Assembly (NCBI GenBank): GCA_001508595.1
Contig: LGHA01000024.1
Location: forward strand, 1-11,657
DNA: 11,657 nucleotides
Origin: Anaerolineaceae bacterium 46_22
GTDB lineage: Bacteria; Chloroflexota; Anaerolineae; Anaerolineales; Anaerolineaceae
Direction: 5' to 3'
Below the pieces are notes generated by a model that saw only the letters and a program-made list of their open reading frames with translations, was not told the origin of the DNA and did no database searches. A program made the position numbers and the translations under genes. The stretch's first letter is position 1, and every line of letters starts with the position of its first letter. This document shows, in pieces, positions 1 to 6,536 of the stretch.

Positions 1-749
1 GCATGCCCCATGCGTTTATTCGGTGGTGCTGCCAGACCGGCTATAAAACCAATCACCGGTTTTGTCATGTGGTTAGCCACATAAGCTGCAGCCTTTTCCT
101 CCTCTGAACCCCCGATTTCGCCAATCATCACGACCACATCCGTTTGTGAATCACCCTCAAAGTGTGAAAGGATGTCAATAAAGTCGGTGCCTACGATAGG
201 GTCTCCGCCGATTCCCACACAGGTACTCGTACCAATATCCGCTTGTTTGAGGGCGTAAACGACTTCATAGGTGAGTGTGCCAGAACGTGATACGACACCC
301 ACGTTTCCTGGTATGGTGATGCTCCCTGGTATGATACCAACTTTTGTAAAGGGTGGTGAGATGATGCCAGGTGAGTTTGGCCCTATTAATCGGACGTCTT
401 TGTGGCTGATTGCGCGCTTGATCTGAAGCATTTCTTTTACGGGGAGACCTTCGGTAATGCATACAATCAATTTGATCTCTGCGTCTGCGGCTTCAAGGAT
501 AGCATCCCCTGCAAAACGGGCGGGCACAAAGATGATGCTGGCATTAGCGCCTGTGAATTCTGCTGCGGTTAGAACAGAATCGAAAACCGGAATCTTGCCG
601 TTTAAGACCCATTCACCGCCTTTTCCAGGTGTAACGCCAGCCACAATGTTGGTACCGTATTTGAGCATTTGAATTGAGTGAAAACCACCCTCGTGACCTG
701 TGATCCCCTGAACCAGCAGCCGTGTTTCCGTGTTAACTAATATGCTCAT
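1..749 (-). CDS. sucD: Succinyl-CoA synthetase (ADP-forming) alpha subunit, 3' end cut by window edge
   Basis: Catalyses, with SucC, succinyl-CoA + ADP + Pi to succinate + CoA + ATP in the TCA cycle (cytoplasm). 249 complete codons are visible; the family is about 290 aa, so the C-terminal part lies outside the window. The start [15 protein letters not shown] aligns directly with E. coli SucD from memory, and the CoA-binding Rossmann part contains GVTPGKGG (38-45) and [19 protein letters not shown] (Glu211, equivalent to E. coli Glu208) is present. The last whole codon is His249 in KRMGH, the phospho-histidine of the family. An oddity is Ser126 in GPNSPG, where E. coli has Cys123. The start codon lies inside the end of sucC (17-nt overlap), which suggests translational coupling. 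No other product is likely. Confidence 0.97.
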   Translation of the reverse strand, partial: MSILVNTETRLLVQGITGHEGGFHSIQMLKYGTNIVAGVTPGKGGEWVLNGKIPVFDSVLTAAEFTGANASIIFVPARFAGDAILEAADAEIKLIVCITEGLPVKEMLQIKRAISHKDVRLIGPNSPGIISPPFTKVGIIPGSITIPGNVGVVSRSGTLTYEVVYALKQADIGTSTCVGIGGDPIVGTDFIDILSHFEGDSQTDVVVMIGEIGGSEEEKAAAYVANHMTKPVIGFIAGLAAPPNKRMGH

Positions 750-1887
750 GAGCATACTCCAGAGAATTTTTTACAGCTTTTTGTGCTGCTTCCTGTAATG
801 TATCTGCCGTCTCAAGGTTTGCGCTTGCCAATATCTCCCGACCTTCTTTTTCGTTGGTGCCGACCAGGCGAATGATGAAAGGTATATCTGTTTTAATCTG
901 ATCAAGGATTTTCTTAATTCCGATCGCGACCTCGTCACAGCGAGTGATACCACCGAAGATGTTGATCAGAACTGTTTTTACTTGAGGGTCCTGAAGAATA
1001 ATTCTTAAGGCTGCAGCAACCTTTTCAGCGCTGGCACCGCCCCCAATATCAAGGAAATTCGCGGGTTGACCGCCGTTGTGTTGAATGATATCCATGGTAG
1101 CCATTGCCAGGCCTGCGCCATTGACGAGGCAGCCGATATTGCCAGAAAGCTTGATGTACTCCAGGCTGAATTTGTGTGCTTCAATTTCTTCCGGTGCCTC
1201 TGCAGATAAATCTTGCTTCTCAATTAGGTCAGGGTGGCGAAAAAGGGCATTATCGTCGATGATCATTTTCCCATCAAGCGCGATCAAACGTCCATCTGCT
1301 GTGATAACAAGGGGATTGATTTCTGCAAGGGTGGCATCCAATTCCTGGTAGGACTGATACAGGCCTTTGGTGATGCTGATGAATGATCGCCAAAGCGACC
1401 TTGGTAATTCTATTTCTGCAGCCAGATTACGTGCCTGGTAATCTTTTAAGCCTAACAAGGGGTCAACACAAACCCTGCCAATTTTTTCTGGAGATGTCCT
1501 TGCCACCTCTTCAATATCGACACCGCCTTCTCCGCTGGCGATTAGGAGAGTCGATCCAGAATCTCGATCGATTGTCATCCCGATATAAATTTCTTGCTGG
1601 ATGTTGACGGCTTCTTCAACCAGCAGACGCCTGACAGGGATCTCTTTTATTTTGCTGCCAAGGATTTTTGAAGCTTCGTCACTGGCTTCTCCCGGCGATT
1701 TGACTAAACGGATTCCCCCAGCTTTTCCTCTGCCGCCTACAAGCACCTGGGCTTTTAATACAACTGGTCGATTTAATTCTTCTGCTATTAATTTTGCATC
1801 TTCTGGTGAGGAAGCTAATCGCCCCCGTGGTACAGGAATTTGATGGTTGGAAAAAATTTCTTTGGATTGGTATTCGTGAAGTCTCAT
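733..1887 (-). CDS. sucC: Succinyl-CoA synthetase (ADP-forming) beta subunit
   Basis: Nucleotide-binding subunit of succinyl-CoA synthetase, an ATP-grasp protein that pairs with SucD. Length 384 aa is normal for the family (about 385-400). Visible features: N-terminal [12 protein letters not shown]; the ATP-grasp loop [14 protein letters not shown] (45-58); the Mg-binding stretch EINPL (189-193) and LDGK (204-207); the C-terminal flavodoxin-like domain with [11 protein letters not shown] (257-267) and [11 protein letters not shown] (312-321), which holds the site receiving the phospho-histidine of SucD. It is the first gene of the sucCD operon. A good Shine-Dalgarno is not seen before the ATG (A-rich leader), but the start matches the family N-terminus exactly. 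A promoter with an extended -10 lies about 35 nt upstream. Confidence 0.98.
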   Translation of the reverse strand: MRLHEYQSKEIFSNHQIPVPRGRLASSPEDAKLIAEELNRPVVLKAQVLVGGRGKAGGIRLVKSPGEASDEASKILGSKIKEIPVRRLLVEEAVNIQQEIYIGMTIDRDSGSTLLIASGEGGVDIEEVARTSPEKIGRVCVDPLLGLKDYQARNLAAEIELPRSLWRSFISITKGLYQSYQELDATLAEINPLVITADGRLIALDGKMIIDDNALFRHPDLIEKQDLSAEAPEEIEAHKFSLEYIKLSGNIGCLVNGAGLAMATMDIIQHNGGQPANFLDIGGGASAEKVAAALRIILQDPQVKTVLINIFGGITRCDEVAIGIKKILDQIKTDIPFIIRLVGTNEKEGREILASANLETADTLQEAAQKAVKNSLEYAHEHIS

Positions 1888-1920
1888 AGATTTTTTATGT
1901 TGTTAATAGAATGTTAAAGC

Positions 1921-1929
1921 ATTATACCA
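1921..1929 (-). promoter_or_regulatory. Extended -10 promoter of sucCD
   Basis: Read on the minus strand, the sequence is TGGTATAAT: a consensus TATAAT (1921-1926) preceded by TG one base upstream, which is an extended -10. No convincing -35 lies 16-18 nt upstream, which fits an extended -10 promoter. The predicted transcript would start near 1914-1918 and give a leader of about 27-31 nt to the sucC ATG at 1887. Confidence 0.6.
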
Positions 1930-1971
1930 TGTGGTCGTTGTGGGGGCATGTCTATGACTGTTTTTCAAAGA

Positions 1972-2006
1972 AAAAGGATGCCGTTTTATAACCTCGGCAT
2001 CCTTTT
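1972..2006. terminator. Bidirectional-looking rho-independent terminator between the SPFH operon and sucCD
   Basis: AAAAGGATGCCG (1972-1983) and CGGCATCCTTTT (1995-2006) are perfect inverted repeats around an 11-nt loop. On the minus strand the GC-rich stem is followed by TTTTTC, 25 nt after the SPFH stop codon, so it should end the SPFH operon before the sucC promoter. On the plus strand it also has a TTTT run, but no plus-strand gene reads into it. Confidence 0.85.
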
Positions 2007-2030
2007 GTCAGTATTGTTGTTTAGAAGCTA

Positions 2031-3071
2031 TTAGCCTTTGAGGAAGTCCTGTAAGGATTCCTTGCTGATGCGATAAGCACTGCCAATTTTGCGTGCTTTC
2101 AAGTCACCAGCTTCGATGGCTGCCACCACATCCTCAGCCGCTACTTTTAGATATTGTGCAGCCTCAGCAGGGGTCATTACATCAGGCATCGCACCTGCAG
2201 CAGCTGGGACACCAGCGCTATCCTGCTGGTCTCGGTTTCGAAGTGCAGAGCTAAGCGCATCTCCAATACCCATTCCAGCGCCAATGCCTGCTGTTAAGCC
2301 GGCACCACCAGAAGGATTTTGAGCAGCGTCTCGCATGGCATCTGCAGCCTGGAGCTGGGTGTAGGTTTGCATGTCCAGCATACCCATTGCCCGCAGTTCC
2401 TCAGCAGATTTATCAGAGGGCTTCAGGTTTCCGATATAGAAGGATTTAAGCTGTAAACCGATCGACAGGAAATCATCCTGCGTCTTGGCTCGAACACCGG
2501 CAGACAATTCATCCGTCAAGCCAATCAATTCAAGGACATTGCTTTTGGCTGTTGTTTCACCCAGCAGGTCCTGTAATTTGGAGAGCAGCATGGTGCGCAA
2601 ACGGTTTTCAATATCACTTGTGCGATAGTAACCCTGGGCACCCACAATCTGATTGACAAATTGCTGTGGGTCGCTCACCTGGAAGCTGTAAGTTCCAAAG
2701 CCTTGCAATAAGGCTACGCCCAGACCAACGCCAGGATTTCTGACAATGATGGGTTGGGGGGTGCCCCATTTTCGGTCGGCAAATTCTTTCATCGAGACAT
2801 AGAAAACTTCAGCGGTAAAAGGTGTGCGATCGCCAAAGGCTTTGCCAATAAAGTCGGTTAACAAGGGGATGTTTGCGGTCGTAATCGTGTGTCGACCTGG
2901 ACCAAGGACATCCAAAGCCCGACCATCTCGCATAAAGACAACATTTTGTGATTCACGGACGATGACTTGTGACCCAATCCGCATGTCGGCAACGCCGGTT
3001 TCCGGAAAACGATGTACAATCTCGTCCTTCATCTCTTTTGGATATTCAACGACATCAAAAATTCTGGCCAT
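2031..3071 (-). CDS. SPFH/stomatin-family protein (virion-core-protein-like) with C-terminal excisionase-type HTH
   Basis: 346 aa. Residues about 15-220 look like the bacterial SPFH group related to B. subtilis YdjI (COG4260-like): an N-terminal beta-rich part (IGSQVIVRESQNVVFMRDGR, then GPGRHTITTANIP) followed by a segment with NPGVGLGVALLQGFGTYSFQV and an alpha-helical region. A Gly/Ala-rich linker (254-295) contains GAGMGIGDALSS. Relatives usually end in a zinc ribbon or SHOCT-like tail. Here there are no Cys pairs; instead residues 298-345 (MTPAEAAQYLKVAAEDVVAAI, then KARKIGSAYRISKESLQDFL) match the excisionase/MerR-like HTH that tolerates short targets. No signal peptide or obvious membrane helix is present. 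The Shine-Dalgarno GGAG sits 9 nt before ATG. It follows the 175-aa gene by 52 nt. The role is unknown; such proteins assemble at membranes or in stress systems in other bacteria. The binding partner of the HTH, DNA or protein, is open. Confidence 0.85.
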   Translation of the reverse strand: MARIFDVVEYPKEMKDEIVHRFPETGVADMRIGSQVIVRESQNVVFMRDGRALDVLGPGRHTITTANIPLLTDFIGKAFGDRTPFTAEVFYVSMKEFADRKWGTPQPIIVRNPGVGLGVALLQGFGTYSFQVSDPQQFVNQIVGAQGYYRTSDIENRLRTMLLSKLQDLLGETTAKSNVLELIGLTDELSAGVRAKTQDDFLSIGLQLKSFYIGNLKPSDKSAEELRAMGMLDMQTYTQLQAADAMRDAAQNPSGGAGLTAGIGAGMGIGDALSSALRNRDQQDSAGVPAAAGAMPDVMTPAEAAQYLKVAAEDVVAAIEAGDLKARKIGSAYRISKESLQDFLKG

Positions 3072-3123
3072 ATTAATTCACTCCAATTCTTTTCTAATTT
3101 TCAATCATATCAAGTAATTATAC

Positions 3124-3651
3124 TTATGCTTCGGTCGTAATGCCTTGCATAACTTCCGAACGCTTGTTGAACGCATCAACGCATTGCTGGCTAACTGTCC
3201 TCAGATGTCTGAGGGCAGCATCCAAACCTTCAGTACCAATGGAGGTTTCAACATTGTCGACAGCTGAAGCCACCTGGTCTGAAAGGGCTAACAGGGCATA
3301 ATCATATTGATAGACCTGGTCAAGTTCATCTTGTTTGATCTTGATCGCATCAAAAATTCCGGCGTAACCGTAGGATGCAGTTTTGACACGATCGATGAAT
3401 TGCCTGAGTTTCAAAGCGCTGGCTTCCAGATCGTCAATGTATTGAAGTTCACCCTGGCTTATAAGATCTCTTTGCAGGCTGGAAACCCGTTGATAGTGAA
3501 CCTCGAATTCATCAGCAATCTTCTCTCGTAAGATTTTATCAGATAGACGTCGATCTCCTCTTTCGATGTAGCCTTTGAATCCCGGGATCTTCACTAAGAT
3601 TTTTTTGAAAAAATCCTGATCGCCGGTAACTTTTTCTAATATATCACTCAT
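3124..3651 (-). CDS. Conserved-looking helical protein of unknown function, partner of SPFH gene
   Basis: 175 aa, not recognised as a named family. It is soluble and almost entirely alpha-helical, with charged heptad-like stretches at about 40-90 (KILREKIADEFEVHYQRVSS, then a segment to residue 85) and 100-135. An N-terminal block carries FKKILVKIPGFKGYIERGDR (15-34), which looks like a conserved motif. No membrane helix, signal peptide, metal-binding Cys set or catalytic motif is seen; the only Cys is at 157. A strong Shine-Dalgarno GGAGG lies 4 nt before the ATG. It is the first gene of a two-gene operon with the SPFH protein (52-nt gap) and has a clear promoter upstream. Coiled-coil partners accompany SPFH proteins elsewhere, so a physical partnership is a reasonable inference, but homology to PspA is not visible. 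Confidence 0.8.
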   Translation of the reverse strand: MSDILEKVTGDQDFFKKILVKIPGFKGYIERGDRRLSDKILREKIADEFEVHYQRVSSLQRDLISQGELQYIDDLEASALKLRQFIDRVKTASYGYAGIFDAIKIKQDELDQVYQYDYALLALSDQVASAVDNVETSIGTEGLDAALRHLRTVSQQCVDAFNKRSEVMQGITTEA

Positions 3652-3843
3652 AGTTCCTCCATTTATGGTTTAATTGGACAAATTTAGGGTTTTTTCCCTG
3701 ATTTACTTTCATTATAATTATATAAAATACAAAATAGATAAGCAATATAAAATATAAGGGATTTTCGCTCTTTTATCCTATATCTATTATAAAGTATCTT
3801 TGAGATAGTATATAATTGGATTAAATTATCAGAAGGAGGACCT
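3652..3843. other. AT-rich divergent promoter region
   Basis: A very AT-rich gap between divergent genes. It holds the minus-strand promoter at 3717-3745 and, for the plus-strand pilin-like gene, a TATAAT at 3811-3816 without a good -35 at 16-18 nt, followed by a strong Shine-Dalgarno AGAAGGAGG (3831-3839). Open frames crossing this region on the minus strand have low-complexity AT-driven translations and run antisense into the small gene, so no protein is called. Confidence 0.6.
3717..3745 (-). promoter_or_regulatory. Sigma-70-type promoter of the helical protein-SPFH operon
   Basis: On the minus strand TTGCTT (3740-3745) is followed after exactly 17 nt by TATAAT (3717-3722). A second TATAAT copy lies directly downstream (3711-3716). 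The leader to the ATG at 3651 would be about 55 nt and contains a small GGG-A6-CCC hairpin (3687-3698). Confidence 0.65.
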
Positions 3844-3993
3844 ATGGCAAAATTCCCTGACGAGCGGGGGCAAGGATGGATTGAGTGGATTTTGATCTTC
3901 ATTTTGGCAATAATGGTCTTAATCACTTCTTATTTATTATTGAAACCTGCATTGTCAGTCATGGTTCGAAATTTTTTCCAATCACTTCAATAA
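3844..3993 (+). CDS. 49-aa pilin-like single-pass membrane peptide (Flp/type IV prepilin-like N-terminus)
   Basis: The small gene starts with an ATG 4 nt after a near-perfect Shine-Dalgarno (AGAAGGAGG) and ends with TAA at 3991-3993. The peptide begins MAKFPDERGQGWIEWILIF, then a hydrophobic segment (about residues 13-35) and a short C-terminus with a few basic and aromatic residues. ERG-QGxxE followed by a hydrophobic helix is the layout of Flp-type and type IV prepilins: cleavage after Gly9 would put Glu14 at mature position +5, the hallmark position. Trp15 replaces the usual Tyr of Flp pilins. It lies 22 nt upstream of a ComF-family gene, so it may be cotranscribed with a competence-type gene. 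It could alternatively be just a small membrane peptide; the pilin reading depends on a short motif. It has no Cys and no classical signal peptide. Confidence 0.65.
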   Translation: MAKFPDERGQGWIEWILIFILAIMVLITSYLLLKPALSVMVRNFFQSLQ

Positions 3994-4015
3994 AAAAATA
4001 TTCGGGTGATAATCA

Positions 4016-4744
4016 GTGCTAAAAAATCAAATTGCAACAAGGCTTTATAAGGGTTTTTGGACTGCTCTTGATTGGGTATACCCACCTTCGTGTGCTGTTT
4101 GTGAGAAGCCTGGTTATGCCTTGTGTTTGAACTGCAGTAATGAAATTCTTTTTATTTCAGGAAAAGTCTGCTCTATTTGCGGTGTACCAATCCATGGAAA
4201 TCGGGATGTTTGCCAGGAATGCTGTGAGCATCAGCCTGCCTATGATGGCATGCGTAATGTTGCTTTTTATGGTGGGGTTATCAGAGAGTGCGTTCATGCG
4301 TTGAAATATCAGAACAACCAGAGCCTTGGGCGGTATTTTTCAGATTTAATGCTCCCTGTTGTAATGAATGTGGGATGGCATGTTGACGTTGTGATACCCG
4401 TGCCTTTGAGCCGTGAGCGTTACAAAGAGCGTGGATACAACCAGGCGGCAGCAATTGCGCGGCCACTGGCTATTGTACTGGAAAAACCCTTTGTACCCTT
4501 TGGTTTAGCACAAATTCGTGACACGAAGTCGCAGGTTGGCCTTTCAGGTGAACAGCGGCGTCAAAATGTTGTTGGTGCTTTTAAAGCAATTCCAGAACTT
4601 GTGAATGGAAAAAATATTCTGCTGGTTGATGATGTTATGACAACGGGTTCTACAATGGAATCCTGTGCAAAGGCTTTAAAAGTCGCAGGGGCAGATAAAG
4701 TCTACTGCATCACCATTGCCCGGTTTTTGAGGCTAAATGATTGA
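4016..4744 (+). CDS. comF: ComF-family protein (zinc ribbon + phosphoribosyltransferase domain)
   Basis: 242 aa, the normal size for ComF/ComFC/GntX-like proteins. The N-terminus carries two CxxC pairs (Cys26/29, Cys37/40) and a second set (Cys52/55, Cys66/69), typical of the ComF double zinc ribbon. The PRTase core follows: IPVPLSRERYKERGYNQA (127-144), then the PRPP loop ILLVDDVMTTGSTM (201-214). ComF proteins are needed for DNA uptake in competent Gram-positive bacteria, apparently helping single-stranded DNA entry; in non-competent species their role is unclear. The start is GTG at 4016 with a weak GGGTGA upstream; no better in-frame start is present. It follows the pilin-like gene by 22 nt and precedes hpf by 59 nt. 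The comF-hpf order is also known in many Firmicutes. Confidence 0.93.
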   Translation: MLKNQIATRLYKGFWTALDWVYPPSCAVCEKPGYALCLNCSNEILFISGKVCSICGVPIHGNRDVCQECCEHQPAYDGMRNVAFYGGVIRECVHALKYQNNQSLGRYFSDLMLPVVMNVGWHVDVVIPVPLSRERYKERGYNQAAAIARPLAIVLEKPFVPFGLAQIRDTKSQVGLSGEQRRQNVVGAFKAIPELVNGKNILLVDDVMTTGSTMESCAKALKVAGADKVYCITIARFLRLND

Positions 4745-4766
4745 TGATGTGGAATCTCATTTCAAG

Positions 4767-4772
4767 TATAAT
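4767..4772 (+). promoter_or_regulatory. -10 element upstream of hpf
   Basis: A consensus TATAAT lies 31 nt before the hpf ATG. A possible -35, TTGATG (4741-4746), is 20 nt away, longer than optimal, so the promoter may be weak or may use an activator. hpf could also be transcribed with comF. Confidence 0.45.
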
Positions 4773-4803
4773 TTGATTATCAAATATTAAATGGAGGCAA
4801 ATA

Positions 4804-5376
4804 ATGACTGTCAAAATCGATATCTTTACCAAAAACCTCGAGTTAAGTGATCGTCTGAATGATTATGTTGTCACAAAAGTAGAAAAACTTGAAAAATTTC
4901 TGGACGAAGTAGATGAGTGTCGGGTAGATCTTTCGTATATTAAGACAGCAAGAAATGCCAATGATCGGCATGTTGCACAGCTAACCTTGCGGGGAAAGGG
5001 CTTTATTCTGCGATCAGAGGAGCGCTCTGACAGTATGTTCTCTGCTGTTGATGCCGCTCTGGATAAAATGCGCCGCCAAATAAGGCGTTATAAGGGCAAG
5101 CGTGCGCGAGGTCGTGGTGATGGACAGACCATTGCAGAAGCCATCGATATGGGTTACCCGGAGGAAATTGAGGTAGAAACAGAGGAAAGCCCTGTCATTG
5201 CCCGCCGGAAACGCTTCATGCTGGTGCCCATGGATGAGCTGGAAGCTGTTGAACAAATGAAATTGCTCGGTCATGAAGACTTTTTCGTCTTTTACAATGC
5301 CAACACCAGCGAATTTAATGTTTTATACAAGCGCCGGGATGGCTCTTACGGGATCATCATCCCTGAAATTGGGTAA
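4804..5376 (+). CDS. hpf: Ribosome hibernation promoting factor, long form
   Basis: 190 aa. Residues 1-100 form the HPF/RaiA domain (MTVKIDIFTKNLELSDRLND at the start, a basic helix with KMRRQIRRYKGKR at 88-100) that binds the 30S decoding region. A linker (about 101-130) leads to the C-terminal dimerisation domain (VIARRKRFMLVPMDELEAVE, then GHEDFFVFYNANTSEFNVLY), which pairs 70S ribosomes into 100S dimers. The length and the two domains identify the long form, as in Firmicutes and Chloroflexota, rather than the short enterobacterial Hpf/YfiA. The Shine-Dalgarno GGAGG (4793-4797) is 6 nt from ATG. Transcription ends at a strong terminator 15 nt downstream. Usually induced in stationary phase or stress. 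Confidence 0.97.
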   Translation: MTVKIDIFTKNLELSDRLNDYVVTKVEKLEKFLDEVDECRVDLSYIKTARNANDRHVAQLTLRGKGFILRSEERSDSMFSAVDAALDKMRRQIRRYKGKRARGRGDGQTIAEAIDMGYPEEIEVETEESPVIARRKRFMLVPMDELEAVEQMKLLGHEDFFVFYNANTSEFNVLYKRRDGSYGIIIPEIG

Positions 5377-5391
5377 GTTTTATAAGTTCGG

Positions 5392-5434
5392 AAACGGCTT
5401 GTACAGCATACCCTGTACAAGCCGTTTTCTTTTA
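5392..5434 (+). terminator. Rho-independent terminator after hpf
   Basis: AAACGGCTTGTACAG (5392-5406) and CTGTACAAGCCGTTT (5413-5427) form a perfect 15-bp stem with a 6-nt loop, followed by a T-rich tail. It begins 15 nt after the hpf stop codon and insulates folE from the comF-hpf unit. Confidence 0.92.
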
Positions 5435-5492
5435 GCGGGAATTCTGGTTAAATAAATTATAAAATTGATAACAGAAAATTTGGAGGTTTATT

Positions 5493-6131
5493 ATGGTTGA
5501 TGATTGCTATGATCCTTTAGCGCAAGCAGCGGATTTATTTTGTGAAGAAGCTATGGATGTAGATACGATTGAATCCTCAATAGCGAAGATCCTTGAGGCA
5601 ATTGGCGAGGACAAGGATCGTGAGGGTTTGCTTAGAACACCCCACAGGGTGGCGAAGAGTTATGCTGAACTGCTGGCTGGGTACCGGATGGATCCGAAGG
5701 CATTAATCAACAATGCAGTATTCGACGTTGCTTATGATGCAATGGTGATTGTAAGGGATATCGAATTCAGCAGCATGTGCGAACATCACATGCTCCCTTT
5801 CATTGGTAGGGCGCATGTAGCGTATATCCCTTCTGATAAAGTTATTGGTCTTTCAAAGATTCCCAGAATTGTTGATTTGTTTTCAAAGCGTTTGCAGGTG
5901 CAAGAGCGCATGACAACACAAATTGCTGAATTTATAAACGTGGTGCTGCAGCCGCAAGGGGTGGCTGTTGTTGTAGAAGGTCTGCATATGTGCATGATGC
6001 TGCGTGGCGTCAAAAAACAAGATGCGCGTATGACGACTTCAGCCATGCTGGGAGCATTTCGTGATGATTACAGCACAAGGATGGAATTCCTTGATAATAT
6101 TTCACGAGGTGCAAATAGCTTGCATATTTAA
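5493..6131 (+). CDS. folE: GTP cyclohydrolase I
   Basis: Converts GTP to 7,8-dihydroneopterin triphosphate and formate, the first step of folate and of tetrahydropterin synthesis. 212 aa, typical of FolE type I. Visible: [15 protein letters not shown] (46-60); the zinc site SSMCEHH (Cys96, His99) and Cys167 in [10 protein letters not shown], with the same 71-residue spacing as E. coli Cys110/Cys181; [20 protein letters not shown] (119-138); [13 protein letters not shown] (180-192). The Shine-Dalgarno GGAGG (5482-5486) is 6 nt before the ATG. The first about 20 residues are a non-conserved extension. No riboswitch is recognisable in the short leader; a -10-like TATAAA lies near 5459. Its stop is 2 nt from the stop of the convergent folB. 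Confidence 0.98.
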   Translation: MVDDCYDPLAQAADLFCEEAMDVDTIESSIAKILEAIGEDKDREGLLRTPHRVAKSYAELLAGYRMDPKALINNAVFDVAYDAMVIVRDIEFSSMCEHHMLPFIGRAHVAYIPSDKVIGLSKIPRIVDLFSKRLQVQERMTTQIAEFINVVLQPQGVAVVVEGLHMCMMLRGVKKQDARMTTSAMLGAFRDDYSTRMEFLDNISRGANSLHI

Positions 6132-6133
6132 AT

Positions 6134-6484
6134 CTATTTTGACCGTTTGATCTCCACACCAACGGAATCAGCTTGTGGAACAGCGTTTGGTTTTTCGATT
6201 TTTAGCCAGACGCTGTTAATTTTCTCATTCTCGAGAATTCTGTCAGCAAGGGCAGTGATCAGGGCTTCAATGGTCCCATAATTGCTGTCATCAATAAACT
6301 GTATGATGTCGTCGGACAGCCCAGAGTAATCAATGGTTTTATTGACGTCATCGCCTTTTGCCGCCTCTTTGATATCTGTTTTTATTTCGACGCTGACACG
6401 AATCTCTTGCTTTTTACGTTGTTCGTGGGCATGAATGCCAAGGATACCGAATACTTTGAGGTTTTGAATAAATATTTTGGCCAT
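6134..6484 (-). CDS. folB: Dihydroneopterin aldolase
   Basis: Cleaves (and epimerises) 7,8-dihydroneopterin to 6-hydroxymethyl-7,8-dihydropterin and glycolaldehyde, the step between FolE and FolK. 116 aa is normal (about 120). Expected catalytic residues are all in place by comparison with S. aureus DHNA from memory: Glu21 (HAHEQRKKQ), Tyr53 (TIDYSGL), Glu73 (NYGTIEALI) and Lys98 (LKIEKPNA). The start MAKIFIQNLKVFGILGIHAH matches the family beginning. An AGG Shine-Dalgarno lies upstream at normal distance. It is transcribed towards folE and divergently from the glycosyltransferase gene (52-nt shared upstream region). Confidence 0.96.
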   Translation of the reverse strand: MAKIFIQNLKVFGILGIHAHEQRKKQEIRVSVEIKTDIKEAAKGDDVNKTIDYSGLSDDIIQFIDDSNYGTIEALITALADRILENEKINSVWLKIEKPNAVPQADSVGVEIKRSK

Positions 6485-6536
6485 TTTAACCTGCTTTCCA
6501 CTATAATTTAGTTAACGAGAATGGAATTGAGCTTGT
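6485..6536. promoter_or_regulatory. Divergent promoter region between folB and the glycosyltransferase gene
   Basis: 52 nt serve both genes. On the plus strand TATAAT (6502-6507) is a consensus -10, with only a weak TTGGCC (6477-6482) as -35 at 19 nt. The Shine-Dalgarno for the plus gene is poor (GGAATTGAG). For folB no clear promoter is seen, so its -10 may be the reverse reading TTATAG around 6501-6506. Confidence 0.4.

Noticed and set aside
457..672. A 71-codon plus-strand open frame inside sucD
   Set aside because: It lies wholly opposite a confidently identified gene and has no family resemblance or ribosome site.
733..749. The identical 17-nt overlaps sucC/sucD and Lgt-FolK/SDR as a shared regulatory element
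   Set aside because: The overlap sequences are unrelated; the equal length is most simply coincidence.
3684..3926. An 80-codon open frame on the minus strand across the AT-rich gap
   Set aside because: It has an AT-driven, low-complexity translation, no ribosome site, and runs antisense over the well-marked 49-codon pilin-like gene and across the divergent promoters.
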